Positions 54,755 through 63,849 of a stretch of DNA of 64,000 nucleotides are shown in pieces. The stretch is from Vreelandella alkaliphila (lineage in GTDB: Bacteria > Pseudomonadota > Gammaproteobacteria > Pseudomonadales > Halomonadaceae): assembly GCF_016107625.1 (NCBI RefSeq), contig NZ_JABASV010000011.1, positions 1-64,000 of the forward strand, written 5' to 3'. Position numbers and translations under genes: made by a program. Every line of letters begins with the position of its first letter. Positions within the stretch are counted from its first letter, which is position 1. The notes under the pieces were generated by a model. That model was not told the DNA's origin. It ran no database searches and saw nothing but the letters and a program-made list of their open reading frames with translations.

Positions 54755-55624
54755 TTACGCGACGCAGTGGCCTCGCGCGGCCTCTAACAGCTCGTACCAT
54801 GTCTCTCTTGAGAGCGTCTCAGGCCCGTCGAGCATGTCACCAATACGTTCAGGCTTCACACTGCCGACAACGGGAATCGGCCGACCAGGCAGTGACCGCA
54901 GCCAAGCCAGCGCTAACGCGTTAGAGGTGCCGTTTTGCTCTCGAGCTACGCGGTTAAGAACGTTACCGACGTCGCCTTGCATTAGTGTGCCGCCCGCTAG
55001 CGGTGACCAGGCCATCGGCCAATGGCCGTCGGCGCATAGATCATCAAAGCTACCATCAAACAGGGGGGCGTTATGGCTAATGGAAAGTTCGATTTGGTTG
55101 GCACGTAAAGGGTGGTGCATGGCGTTTTGCAGCCTACGCCACTGACTTGGCAAATGGTTAGAAATGCCCGCAGCGCCAATTTTGCCTGCATCGATAGCGT
55201 CATCAAGGGCACGGCCAGTCGCTTCTGCGTTCATTAATAAGTCAGGGCGATGAATTAAAAAGTGATCTAGCCGCTCGACGCTAAGGCGGTTAAGTGCATT
55301 GTCGATGGCGCGGCTTAGATAATCCGGGCTGGCGTTGTAGTGTTTCACCTTGCCAGAGCCGTGGGCTGGGTTATCGTTGGCGATGCTCGCTTTGGTCACC
55401 ACCTTAAGCCGTTTCGACAGTCCGGGACGCGTGTTTAGCGCGTGACCAAACAGCGTCTCGCACGCACCGTTCCCGTAAATGTCGGCATGGTCGAACCAGT
55501 GCAACCCCTGCTCGGTACGGGCTTCGATCCAGTCGGCGAGATAGCTCGCCTGGTGCATCTCTGGTGCTTCATGCAGACGCATCATGCCGAGAACAAAAGG
55601 CACATCGAAGGTGTGAGCAGGCAT
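54755..55624 (-). CDS. aldo/keto reductase, YdhF type
   Basis: 289-residue NADPH-dependent oxidoreductase with a TIM barrel. The catalytic Tyr is in FDHADIYGNG, the Lys in VVTKASIA and the His in FLIHRPDLL. GISNHLPSQWRRLQ, MAWSPLAGG and IPVVGSVKPERI complete the cofactor side. It resembles E. coli YdhF, whose substrate is unknown. The ATG of MPAHTF is preferred because AGGA is 6 nt upstream; the ATG two codons earlier is too close to it. It lies between glk and fructokinase in one operon, which hints at a sugar or aldehyde substrate, perhaps methylglyoxal detoxification; that is inference. Confidence 0.85.
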   Translation of the reverse strand: MPAHTFDVPFVLGMMRLHEAPEMHQASYLADWIEARTEQGLHWFDHADIYGNGACETLFGHALNTRPGLSKRLKVVTKASIANDNPAHGSGKVKHYNASPDYLSRAIDNALNRLSVERLDHFLIHRPDLLMNAEATGRALDDAIDAGKIGAAGISNHLPSQWRRLQNAMHHPLRANQIELSISHNAPLFDGSFDDLCADGHWPMAWSPLAGGTLMQGDVGNVLNRVAREQNGTSNALALAWLRSLPGRPIPVVGSVKPERIGDMLDGPETLSRETWYELLEAARGHCVA

Positions 55625-55640
55625 GGACATTCCTAATAAG

Positions 55641-56606
55641 TTAAAAGACTTCTTCGTTATGCAGCGCTTCGGCGGCGCCGAGCAGCCCTGTCCACGGGTG
55701 AGTAACAATCCACACGGGAATATCGGCGTTATACGCGCCCATCCGACCTTTGTTCACAAAGCTATTACGCAGTTCGGATTTGGGTAGCCACTCCAGTAGG
55801 CGCGGTAAAATCCCGCCGCATAGATAAACGCCGCCTCTTGCGCCCATTGTTAGGGTCGCGTCGCCACACACATCGCCGAGGATTTTTAAAAAGCGCAGCA
55901 GGCTGGCGGTGGCGATAGAGTCACCCTGGTTGGCGGCTTGGGTAACCTCGGCTGGCGTCGTGCAGCTAGGCGTTTGCTCGTTCAGAGCACAATGGGCCTG
56001 GTACAGCTCCAGCAAGCCCTGGCCGCATAAAATACGTTCTACGCTGACCCGTTGGTAGCGCTGTAGAAAAACATCCAGCAGCGCTCGCTCGGTGCTGTCA
56101 GTGGGGGCGAACGTGACGTGGCCGCCCTCGGTGGGAAGCGGTATCCAGGCGTGTTGGCCGGGAAAAACACCAGCAACGCCCAGACCTGTACCGGGGCCAA
56201 TCACCAAGCGGGTAGAGTGAGACTGAGCCACACCTGCTTGCACTTCCACCAGGTTGTCGGCGTCTACATGGGGTACGCCCAGAGCCTGTGCGGTAAAATC
56301 ATTAATCACTTTAAACAGCGATAGGTTCAGCGTCTGCTGAACATCGCTTTTCATAAAATCCCAGTGATTATTGGTCATCTTGACCCGCTCGGCGTGAACC
56401 GGGCAGGCAAACGCCAAACAGGCTTCCACCGGTGCATTTTCCCCAGTGGCGCCCACGCGCTCCAGGTAGTCCTGAATCGCGTCGATAACCCCAGGGTAGT
56501 CCGCGCAGGGAAGATTAATAATATCGTGGGGCGTCACCTCACCTGGCGTGACGAGCGCCAGGCGGGCATTGGTACCGCCAATATCACCAATTAAGGCCGG
56601 TCGCAT
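55641..56606 (-). CDS. glk: glucokinase
   Basis: 321-residue hexokinase-fold glucokinase of the E. coli Glk type. GDIGGTNARLAL at the N-terminus binds ATP phosphate; the glucose site is NDFTAQALGVP with the catalytic Asp, then GPGTGLGVAGV and EGGHVTFAP, and GGVYLCGGILPRL near the C-terminus. Overlaps edd by one base (TAATG), so it is translationally coupled. It phosphorylates glucose released by the alpha-glucosidases and GH32 enzyme, which matters because the only PTS seen here is for fructose. Confidence 0.96.
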   Translation of the reverse strand: MRPALIGDIGGTNARLALVTPGEVTPHDIINLPCADYPGVIDAIQDYLERVGATGENAPVEACLAFACPVHAERVKMTNNHWDFMKSDVQQTLNLSLFKVINDFTAQALGVPHVDADNLVEVQAGVAQSHSTRLVIGPGTGLGVAGVFPGQHAWIPLPTEGGHVTFAPTDSTERALLDVFLQRYQRVSVERILCGQGLLELYQAHCALNEQTPSCTTPAEVTQAANQGDSIATASLLRFLKILGDVCGDATLTMGARGGVYLCGGILPRLLEWLPKSELRNSFVNKGRMGAYNADIPVWIVTHPWTGLLGAAEALHNEEVF

Positions 56607-58495
56607 TAGGCATCCTCTTGAAGAATCTGGCCCTGTTGGCGAGCGAGATCATCGGCTTCAAAGCCGCCCAGCGAGCCTGCGCCTTCTTCGCCACGCATGG
56701 CCAGGTGGCGGAAGCCGCTAAACAGTTCGCGGCCTAGGCCAACGTGGTAGTGGTCCAAATTCGCCACTACGCGCTCGCGATCGGCCCAGGTAGCCGCCTC
56801 TACTTTGGCTTCCAGCGTACCTGCGTTGGCGTCCAGGCGCACAATGTCGCCGTCGCGCAGTTTCGATAGCGGGCCACCGTCCAGTGCTTCTGGGCTGATA
56901 TGGATCGCAGCGGGTACTTTACCCGACGCGCCAGACATACGGCCATCAGTCACCAGTGCCACTTTGAAGCCACGGTCCTGCAGTACGCCCAGGAACGGCG
57001 TCAGTTTGTGAAGTTCCGGCATGCCATTGGCTTTTGGCCCCTGGAAGCGCACCACAACGATGACATCGCGATCTAAGTCGCCGGATTCAAACGCAGCCTT
57101 CATTTCGTTCTGGTCGGCGAAGATTTTCACCGGTGCTTCTACTACACGATGTTCGTCGGCAACGGCGGATACTTTGATCACGCCGCGTCCCAGGTTGCCT
57201 TTCATTACTGTTAGGCCGCCAGTCGCTGCGAAGGGGGTAGCGACTGGGCGTAAAACGTTTTCATCTAAGCTGCTTTCTGGGCCTTCGCGCCAAACCACTT
57301 TGCCATTTTCCAGGAAGGGCTCTTGTGTGTAGGCCGTCAGGTCGGTGCCGAACACCGTCGGGATATCGCCGTGCAATAAGCCAGCGCCCAGCAATTCGCG
57401 GAACAGGTAACTCATGCCGCCTGCCGCCTGGAAGTGGTTAATGTCTGCTTGGCCGTTAGGGTATACCTGCATCAGGCTAGGCGTTACGGCGGAGAGATCT
57501 GTGAAGTCGTCCCAGTTCAGCGTAATGCCCGACGCAGCGGCCATGGCAATCAAATGCATCGTATGGTTGGTTGAACCGCCAGATGCCAATAAACCCACCA
57601 CCGCGTTGACGATGGCGCGTTCATCGATCTGCTTATAGAAAGGGCGGTAGTCGCCGCCAGGTTCAGTGTTGCGAATCGCCTGTTCGGTCGCGTAGCGGGT
57701 CAGGGCTTCGCGCATTTCCGTGCCTGGGTTCACAAACGAGGTGCCTGGCAGGTGAAGCCCCATCACTTCCATCATCAGCTGGTTTGAGTTGGCTGTGCCG
57801 TAGAAGGTGCAGGTACCAGGGCTGTGATAGGAGTCAGACTCCGCTTGCAGCAGCTCTTCGCGGCCCACTTTGCCTTCTGCGTATAGCTGACGGATGCGCG
57901 CTTTCTCTTTGTTCGGTAGGCCGCTGGGCATTGGGCCAGCGGGTACGAACATGGCAGGTAGGTGGCCAAAGCGTGCCGCTGCGATAAACAGACCAGGGAT
58001 AATCTTGTCGCATACGCCCAGATAAAGGGCAGCATCAAACATGTTGTGTGAAAGCCCAACTGCAGCTGCCATCGCAATCACGTCGCGGGAAAACAGCGAC
58101 AGTTCCATGCCCGGTTGCCCTTGGGTAACTCCATCACACATGGCGGGAACACCACCGGCAAACTGGGCGGTTGAGCCCATGGCGCTAGCAGCGGCTTTGA
58201 TGGTTTCCGGAAAGGTTTCAAACGGCTGGTGGGCCGACAGCATATCGTTGTAAGAAGAAATGATCCCCAAGTTGGCGCTGTTCATTAGCTTCAGGGAGTC
58301 TTTCTCTTGGGGGTTACAGGCGGCAAAGCCGTGGGCCAGGTTACCGCAGGATAGCTCTGCACGGTGCACACCACGCTTATGCTGGTCCGCCATGCGTTGC
58401 TCATAGAGAGCACGCCGCTCAGCAGAGCGCTCACGAATGCGTTGGGTAACCTCAGCAACGGTAGGATTTAAAGTAGCGGGTGTTGAGCTCGGCAT
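56606..58495 (-). CDS. edd: 6-phosphogluconate dehydratase
   Basis: 629-residue iron-sulfur dehydratase of the IlvD/Edd family, making KDPG from 6-phosphogluconate. Cluster cysteines lie in [18 protein letters not shown] and [25 protein letters not shown] and [11 protein letters not shown] are the C-terminal family marks. The start is [10 protein letters not shown], with GAGG 6 nt upstream; an 11-residue longer reading lacks one. First gene of edd-glk-AKR-fructokinase. Two HexR-like sites precede it. Eda, its partner, is in the zwf operon on the other strand. Confidence 0.97.
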   Translation of the reverse strand: MPSSTPATLNPTVAEVTQRIRERSAERRALYEQRMADQHKRGVHRAELSCGNLAHGFAACNPQEKDSLKLMNSANLGIISSYNDMLSAHQPFETFPETIKAAASAMGSTAQFAGGVPAMCDGVTQGQPGMELSLFSRDVIAMAAAVGLSHNMFDAALYLGVCDKIIPGLFIAAARFGHLPAMFVPAGPMPSGLPNKEKARIRQLYAEGKVGREELLQAESDSYHSPGTCTFYGTANSNQLMMEVMGLHLPGTSFVNPGTEMREALTRYATEQAIRNTEPGGDYRPFYKQIDERAIVNAVVGLLASGGSTNHTMHLIAMAAASGITLNWDDFTDLSAVTPSLMQVYPNGQADINHFQAAGGMSYLFRELLGAGLLHGDIPTVFGTDLTAYTQEPFLENGKVVWREGPESSLDENVLRPVATPFAATGGLTVMKGNLGRGVIKVSAVADEHRVVEAPVKIFADQNEMKAAFESGDLDRDVIVVVRFQGPKANGMPELHKLTPFLGVLQDRGFKVALVTDGRMSGASGKVPAAIHISPEALDGGPLSKLRDGDIVRLDANAGTLEAKVEAATWADRERVVANLDHYHVGLGRELFSGFRHLAMRGEEGAGSLGGFEADDLARQQGQILQEDA

Positions 58496-58531
58496 AGAGA
58501 CCTCTGCATGGTAGAGACGGTGAGTCAAGTT

Positions 58532-58546
58532 TGTAGTTATTTTACA
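58532..58546. promoter_or_regulatory. HexR-like site 1 upstream of edd
   Basis: TGTAGTTATTTTACA keeps both TGTA and TACA ends of the HexR palindrome with an AT centre. It lies 37 bp before the edd start. Confidence 0.7.
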
Positions 58547-58593
58547 TCTTTTTGTGTCGATATAAGAGGCTTTACGGCAATAAAAACCATATT

Positions 58594-58608
58594 TGTAGTT
58601 TTATTACC
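58594..58608. promoter_or_regulatory. HexR-like site 2 upstream of edd
   Basis: TGTAGTTTTATTACC differs from the pattern at the last base. It is 62 bp upstream of site 1, about six helical turns, which would suit looping between two HexR dimers. Confidence 0.62.
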
Positions 58609-58788
58609 CCTGATTAATAGCAACTATCGTCGTAAATGATGATGCTTTTATGAACATTACAGCTAACAGGGCAATCCGTCTCCGGATGGGGTTGTTGCGT
58701 GTTGAAGCAGCTTAAAGCGCAAGTATAGCAGCCGCGCTTTTGCTACCATCTGGCGCAAAATGAATTCGATTGCTGCCCTGGAGCTGCT

Positions 58789-59838
58789 ATGCATCCCATC
58801 GTTAACCAAGTCACCCCACTTGATAGCCACACTGGCGCATTGACGCTTCGCTATATTGATACGCTCACTAAGCCGCCGGGCAGCCTCGGCCAGTTAGAGG
58901 CATTGGCCGTTACGCTGAGTGAGATCACTGGTGATTGTCAGCCAAGCATCACGCCACCGGCGATCATTGTCTTTGCTGCTGATCATGGTGTTGCTGAAGA
59001 GGGCGTGTCAGCCTTTCCGCAAGAAGTCACGGCACAGATGGTGGCTAATTTTGACCGTGGTGGTGCGGCAATTAATGTCTTTGCTAGACAAATTGGCGCC
59101 CAGGTTGAGGTCGTGGATGTTGGCGTTGCTTCACACCTAGTGATGCCGGGTATTACCGATGCCAAGGTGCGCGCGGGCACCGCCAATATGGTGCTTGAAG
59201 ATGCCATGAGCCGTGACGAAGCGTTAGCTGCATTACAGGTAGGCTGCGAGGCCGTTGAGCGAGCCGTTCAGGCGGGCGCGAAATGTATTATTGTTGGTGA
59301 AATGGGCATTGCTAATACCACGGCAAGCAGCGCCATGCTGGCGGCTCTGACCGGCAAGCCAGTGGCTCAGTTGGTGGGCACTGGCACCGGTATTAACAGC
59401 ACTCAGCAGGCCCATAAAGTAGCGGTGATCGAGCGGGCGCTAAAGGCACGCCAAGCCAATGCCGAAGACCCCATGGAGGTGCTAACCAAGCTCGGCGGGT
59501 TAGAGATTGCTGCCATGACAGGGGCTTATTTGGCCACGGCGGCAAACCGACTGCCGGCCATTGTGGATGGCTTTATTGCTACAGTAGCCGCCCTGACGGC
59601 CTGCCGTTTATGTCCGGCGGTGCGTGGTTATTTGATTTTTGGACATCGCTCTGAAGAGCCCGGCCATGCCACGGCCCTTGAGGCACTTGATGCGTCGCCG
59701 CTGTTAGCCTTGGGAATGCGCCTGGGAGAAGGCAGTGGCGCGGCATTGGCGTTTCCGTTATTGCAGGCCGCCGCCGCGATGCTCAGTGAGATGGCCACTT
59801 TTGCCGATGCGGGTATTCACGATAATAGTGCGCCATGA
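58789..59838 (+). CDS. cobT: nicotinate-nucleotide-dimethylbenzimidazole phosphoribosyltransferase
   Basis: 349 residues. It makes alpha-ribazole phosphate for the lower ligand of cobalamin. Family marks: TKPPGSLGQLEALA near residue 28, VFAADHGVAEEGVSAFPQEVT, NFDRGGAAINVFARQ, GEMGIANTTASSAML, GTGTGIN and the catalytic Glu in RLGEGSGAALAFPLLQAA. CTGGAG is just upstream of the ATG. First of a tightly packed plus-strand cobalamin operon whose genes overlap. I see no cobalamin riboswitch before it. Confidence 0.96.
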   Translation: MHPIVNQVTPLDSHTGALTLRYIDTLTKPPGSLGQLEALAVTLSEITGDCQPSITPPAIIVFAADHGVAEEGVSAFPQEVTAQMVANFDRGGAAINVFARQIGAQVEVVDVGVASHLVMPGITDAKVRAGTANMVLEDAMSRDEALAALQVGCEAVERAVQAGAKCIIVGEMGIANTTASSAMLAALTGKPVAQLVGTGTGINSTQQAHKVAVIERALKARQANAEDPMEVLTKLGGLEIAAMTGAYLATAANRLPAIVDGFIATVAALTACRLCPAVRGYLIFGHRSEEPGHATALEALDASPLLALGMRLGEGSGAALAFPLLQAAAAMLSEMATFADAGIHDNSAP

Positions 59839-60857
59839 CTGGGGGCGTCATGTATGGCGAGATCGTTATTGTTGCACTGGCGATTGTCATCGACTTAGTC
59901 GTTGGTGACCCGCGTTCGTTGCCGCACCCAGTGGTCATAATAGGGCGTGCCATCAGCGTACTTGAGCAGCGCTGGAACCAGGGAAGTGACAAGCGCCGTC
60001 GACTCCTGGGTTTTTTACTCACCGCCACCATTGTGCTGGGCACGTTTAGCCTCGCTTGGCTGAGTTTGGAACTACTGACTTGGGTGCACCCTTGGCTTGG
60101 GCTAGCTGCTGAGCTTTGGTTGCTGGCGACAACGCTGGCCATAAAAGGCTTGGCGGAAGCGGGGCGCGCCATTGCCGTGCCGCTGGCTAACGGTGATTTA
60201 GTATCGGCACGAAAGGCACTTTCCATGGTGGTGGGGCGTGATACCGAGCAACTGGATGAAGCGGAAATTACCCGTGGTGCGGTGGAAACCATTGCAGAAA
60301 ATACGGTGGATGGCATCACCTCGCCGCTATTCTTCGCGTTTATCGGCGGTGCGCCGCTGGCGCTGGCTTATAAAGCGATCAACACGCTGGACTCCATGGT
60401 GGGCTATCAAAATGAACGCTATAGCGACTTCGGCTATGCCTCGGCGAAGCTCGATGATATAGCTAACTGGCTGCCCGCCAGGCTGACCGCGCTATGCTTG
60501 TGGGTTGCCGGGGGGCTGATCAGCTGGCAATCATCGGCGCACTATTGGCGTCGGGCCATGTTGGCTACCTGCCGCGAAGCGCCTCGCCACCCAAGCCCTA
60601 ATGCGGGGTGGCCAGAAGCCATGGTCGCGAACCTGCTGGGTGTGCAATTGGGCGGCACCAATGTTTATCAGGGTGCGGTTTCTCATCGAGCAACTCTTGG
60701 CTCGCCACTGGAAACGCTGACGTGTTCGCATATCAACGCCGCAATTAAATTAATGCACGGTGCTTGGCTGCTGTTTTTCTTGTTAATGGCCGTGTTGATG
60801 AGTGTATTAACGGGCGTATTAATGGGGTCGGCAGGCGCGGGGATTTCATGGCTATGA
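59835..60857 (+). CDS. cbiB: adenosylcobinamide-phosphate synthase
   Basis: 340-residue inner-membrane protein (CbiB, also called CobD in other nomenclature) that attaches aminopropanol phosphate to adenosylcobyric acid. LVVGDPRSLPHPVVIIGRAI near the N-terminus, ITRGAVETIAENTVDGI, APLALAYKAINTLDSMVGY, DDIANWLPARLTA and GWPEAMVANLLGVQLGG are signature blocks. Its ATG overlaps the cobT stop (ATGA). Several membrane spans are visible. The aminopropanol donor comes from the next gene's product. Confidence 0.96.
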   Translation: MTGGVMYGEIVIVALAIVIDLVVGDPRSLPHPVVIIGRAISVLEQRWNQGSDKRRRLLGFLLTATIVLGTFSLAWLSLELLTWVHPWLGLAAELWLLATTLAIKGLAEAGRAIAVPLANGDLVSARKALSMVVGRDTEQLDEAEITRGAVETIAENTVDGITSPLFFAFIGGAPLALAYKAINTLDSMVGYQNERYSDFGYASAKLDDIANWLPARLTALCLWVAGGLISWQSSAHYWRRAMLATCREAPRHPSPNAGWPEAMVANLLGVQLGGTNVYQGAVSHRATLGSPLETLTCSHINAAIKLMHGAWLLFFLLMAVLMSVLTGVLMGSAGAGISWL

Positions 60858-61969
60858 GTTGTCAAACCACTGTTCACGAGGCGGCTGATTGGCCAAGCCA
60901 TGGTGGCCAGGCCGCAGCGCTGCTGAAGCGTTTTGGGCTACCTGCCGATCATGTGATTGACGATGTGAGCGCTAACCTTAACCCGCTTGGGCCGCCCGAG
61001 TGGCTGGCAAGCTGGTTGGTAACAAGGCTTGGTGGGCTTAGCCGCTATCCCTCGCCGGACTACGCCTCAGCCCGGCAGGCCATTGCGGCGCAAAATGGTG
61101 TTCAGCCAGCACAAGTACTGCTGACCAATGGTGGGGCAGAGGCCATTTTTCTTGCCGCTGCGCTGCATGCCGGTGGCCGAGCCTTATTATTGGCTCCCAG
61201 CTTTGGTGAATATGCCAGAGCCTGTTCTGCCCACCGTATTGAAATGACCGAGCATGTATTGCGCGAGCCGCATTTCGCTTGTGATATGGCCGACCTGCTA
61301 GAGAAGGCAGCAAATGCCGACGTGGTGTTTCTGTGTCGTCCGAATAACCCAACTGGCACGCTGATATCCATCAATGCAGTAGAGAGACTGCTAGCGCATA
61401 CGCAGACTACTGGAACCCAAGTGGTGGTCGACGAAGCATTTATCGATCTATCAATAGGCGTCGAGGCGCTGACGCCGTTGCTTAAGCGTTACTGTCATTT
61501 AGTACTGCTACGCTCAATGACCAAGTTTTATACCTTGCCTGGATTGCGCCTAGGCTACGTGCTGGCTTCGAAAAACATAGTAGACACCATGAGTCACCAC
61601 CAACCGCCCTGGAGTGTGAACCATCTTGCTGCTGAACTGGTGGCACCGCTGTTAGCGGATAGCGAGTTTGCACGGCTCACCCAGCAGTGGCTGGCCAGTG
61701 AGCAGCCACGTCTGAGCAAGGCGTTGCAGGCGCTAGGGCTTGAGGTGGTGCCCAGTCACAGCTGCTTTTTCCTTGTGCGGCCAGGTGTTTTACAGCGTGA
61801 ACGCGGCGTGACCAGCGCAGACCTGTTTGAACGTATGCTTTATAAAGGGCTACTGGCGAGGCATACCCACAGCTTTAAAGGGCTTGAGGGCAGTTGGTTA
61901 CGCTTGGCACTGCGTGATGAGTCGGCAAATAACCGCTTGCTAAAGGTGCTGCATGATTGTCTTTGTTAG
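60848..61969 (+). CDS. cobD: threonine-phosphate decarboxylase
   Basis: 373-residue PLP enzyme of aminotransferase fold that makes aminopropanol phosphate for cobalamin. VSANLNPLGPPEW, LSRYPSPDYASAR, LTNGGAEAIFLAA, RPNNPTGTL, VVDEAFIDLS and the PLP-lysine block LRSMTKFYTLPGLRLGY are typical. The ATG of MAMSCQ has GGGGA about 5 nt upstream; the next ATG two codons on overlaps the cbiB stop and is also possible. It supplies CbiB. Symbol follows Salmonella usage (cobD); Pseudomonas usage is cobC. Confidence 0.94.
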   Translation: MAMSCQTTVHEAADWPSHGGQAAALLKRFGLPADHVIDDVSANLNPLGPPEWLASWLVTRLGGLSRYPSPDYASARQAIAAQNGVQPAQVLLTNGGAEAIFLAAALHAGGRALLLAPSFGEYARACSAHRIEMTEHVLREPHFACDMADLLEKAANADVVFLCRPNNPTGTLISINAVERLLAHTQTTGTQVVVDEAFIDLSIGVEALTPLLKRYCHLVLLRSMTKFYTLPGLRLGYVLASKNIVDTMSHHQPPWSVNHLAAELVAPLLADSEFARLTQQWLASEQPRLSKALQALGLEVVPSHSCFFLVRPGVLQRERGVTSADLFERMLYKGLLARHTHSFKGLEGSWLRLALRDESANNRLLKVLHDCLC

Positions 61970-62486
61970 TGGGGGCGCTCGCTCTGGAAAAAGCCAAGTA
62001 GCGGAGCAGCGTGTGCTCAGCGCGGCGGGTGACGCCAACTGCTATTACATTGCCACCGCTAAAGTTTACGACGCCGAAATGGCCGACCGGGTATCGCGCC
62101 ACCAGGCACGCCGGGAAGGCCAATGGGTAACGCTAGAAGCGCCCCTGGCGATTGACCAAGCCATTGCCCAAGTGCCCGATCACCACGCGGTGCTGCTCGA
62201 TTGTTTAACTCTCTGGGCAGGACAAGTGCTGTTTGGCGCTGAGCCAAATGAAGAATTCAGTGATGAGCAAGGCCTAGCGCTGCTGGCTCGCTGCCTGCGT
62301 GATGCACAAGCACGGGGGCTAACACTGGTGATTGTGTCGAACGATCTTAACGAAGAGCTGATTGCTGATCAGCCGACTACCTGGCGCTACGTTGAGTTTA
62401 TCCAGTGCTTACACCGTTGGTTAGCGCTGGAAGCTGACTCAGTGCTTGAAGTCATCGCGGGCTGTGCTAGGGAGTGGAAACGATGA
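61953..62486 (+). CDS. cobU: adenosylcobinamide kinase / guanylyltransferase
   Basis: 177-residue bifunctional nucleotide-loop enzyme: P-loop VSGGARSGKSQVAE at the N-terminus, YIATAKVYDAEMADRVSRHQ with the guanylylated His region, then LLDCLTLWAGQVLFG and IVSNDLNEELI. It phosphorylates adenosylcobinamide and transfers GMP to give adenosylcobinamide-GDP for CobS. It overlaps cobD by 17 nt. Length matches Salmonella CobU. The usual GxGIVP segment near the C-terminus is not obvious, having NDLNEELI in place of the common NEVG. Confidence 0.92.
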   Translation: MIVFVSGGARSGKSQVAEQRVLSAAGDANCYYIATAKVYDAEMADRVSRHQARREGQWVTLEAPLAIDQAIAQVPDHHAVLLDCLTLWAGQVLFGAEPNEEFSDEQGLALLARCLRDAQARGLTLVIVSNDLNEELIADQPTTWRYVEFIQCLHRWLALEADSVLEVIAGCAREWKR

Positions 62487-63259
62487 AAAATGCGCTGTTC
62501 GGCCTAATACTCGCGCTGCAGTTTCTAACCCGAATTCCGCTTCCTGTTGCCTGCCCATGGACACCTGCCACCCGTCGCTGGGCAATTCGCGCTTATCCGT
62601 TGGTAGGGTTGTTAATTGGCAGCATGCTGGCGTTAAGCGCGCTGCTATTAAGTCTCATCGCGTCACCAGCGCCAATCACTGCGTTGTTACTGCTAAGCCT
62701 ATGGGTAGCGCTTTCGGGTGGTTTACATCTCGATGGCGTAATGGACCTTGCCGATGCGTTAGGCAGTAACCAACCCATTGAGCGGCGTTGGGAAATCATG
62801 AAGGACGCTCAGATAGGCAGTTTTGGCATCCTGGCCTTGCTGTTTTTGCTGGCCTGGAAGGGCGTATTGCTTTGGGCGCTGGTGGCTTATCAGGCACCGC
62901 TGTGGTGGCTGGTGGCAGTGCCTGCATTAGGCCGATTTGCTGGGGTCGCACTGCTGATTTTTACCCCCTGTGCTCACTCGAAGGGGCTCGCATGGAGCTG
63001 GCAGCAGTCGCTTAGCGCCCGTGATGCTGGTTATGCCTTGCTACCGTTGGCGCTGGTTGTTGCGGTTTCACCAGCATTGCTGGTCTGGGGGTTGGTCATC
63101 ATCGTGTGGGTAGCAATCGCCAGAAGGGCAATGCTGCGGCTATTTAACGGCATCAATGGCGATATGGTAGGTGCCACCATTGAAGGAGGAGAGCTTTGGC
63201 TACTGGTCTTAATGTGGAGTTGGTGGCAGTTCGCCACGGTATCACCGCCTGGAATTTAG
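62483..63259 (+). CDS. cobS: adenosylcobinamide-GDP ribazoletransferase
   Basis: 258-residue membrane enzyme that joins adenosylcobinamide-GDP and alpha-ribazole to make cobalamin. LILALQFLTRIPLP, RWAIRAYPLVGLLIG, SGGLHLDGVMDLADALGS (metal-binding Asp-rich block), RRWEIMKDAQIGSFG and FNGINGDMVGATIE are the family's blocks. Six to seven spans. GGGAG lies 8 nt before the ATG, which overlaps the cobU stop (ATGA). It overlaps cobC by 64 nt. Confidence 0.96.
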   Translation: MKNALFGLILALQFLTRIPLPVACPWTPATRRWAIRAYPLVGLLIGSMLALSALLLSLIASPAPITALLLLSLWVALSGGLHLDGVMDLADALGSNQPIERRWEIMKDAQIGSFGILALLFLLAWKGVLLWALVAYQAPLWWLVAVPALGRFAGVALLIFTPCAHSKGLAWSWQQSLSARDAGYALLPLALVVAVSPALLVWGLVIIVWVAIARRAMLRLFNGINGDMVGATIEGGELWLLVLMWSWWQFATVSPPGI

Positions 63260-63849
63260 AGCGCCGATACCAAGGGCAGCGCGATATTCCGTTGCTATTT
63301 CCTGATGCGGAAGCGGGACTGCTGGCACTGCGTGACGCATTGGCAGAAGAGTGCTTTGACGCTGTTTATTCAAGCGATTTAAACCGCTGTCAGCAAACCC
63401 TCGAGTGGTCGCAGGCGGCAAAGCCGGGTGTGCCGCTGTATCTAGAACCACGATTACGGGAGCTGGATTTTGGTGACTATGAAGGCAAAGTTTACGATGA
63501 ACTAAAAGACTTACCCCATTATCGCGCTTGGATTGACAGCGTGGGTGAGCTGCAAATTCCCGGCGGCGAATCTTCCGGCCAGCTACGTGACCGTCTAAAT
63601 GCTTGGCTTGAAGAGGTGGCGGCGCACGCCCGCGAACATCATTATCAGAAAGTGCTGGTTGTTACCCACGGCGGGGTAATACGCGAGTTGCGGCGTCGCT
63701 TCGAAACCATTGGTTTTTGGGAAGGCATCGTTCATCAAGCACAAGGACGGCGTTGGCAACTGACGTATCTAAAACGTGAAGATGGCAAAGGAGAGTGGCA
63801 ATGCAGCTGTTCATCGGCGGTGCCTGCGCAGGTAAGCGCGATGTTGTAA
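63196..63849 (+). CDS. cobC: alpha-ribazole phosphatase (histidine phosphatase family)
   Basis: 217-residue phosphoglycerate-mutase-like phosphatase. Catalytic His in VAVRHGITAWN near residue 14, substrate Arg in YSSDLNRCQQTLEW, LRELDFGDYEGK, and the second His in VVTHGGVIRELRRR. The start is a TTG with AAGGAGG about 7 nt upstream, inside the end of cobS. It removes phosphate from alpha-ribazole-5'-phosphate (or adenosylcobalamin-5'-phosphate). Position within the cob operon favours that role over a general phosphatase. Confidence 0.9.
   Translation: MATGLNVELVAVRHGITAWNLERRYQGQRDIPLLFPDAEAGLLALRDALAEECFDAVYSSDLNRCQQTLEWSQAAKPGVPLYLEPRLRELDFGDYEGKVYDELKDLPHYRAWIDSVGELQIPGGESSGQLRDRLNAWLEEVAAHAREHHYQKVLVVTHGGVIRELRRRFETIGFWEGIVHQAQGRRWQLTYLKREDGKGEWQCSCSSAVPAQVSAML

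Noticed and set aside
58620..58788. Possible cobalamin riboswitch before cobT
   Set aside because: No B12-box-like conserved core or the expected long multi-stem fold is visible, and the space is shared with the edd promoter.
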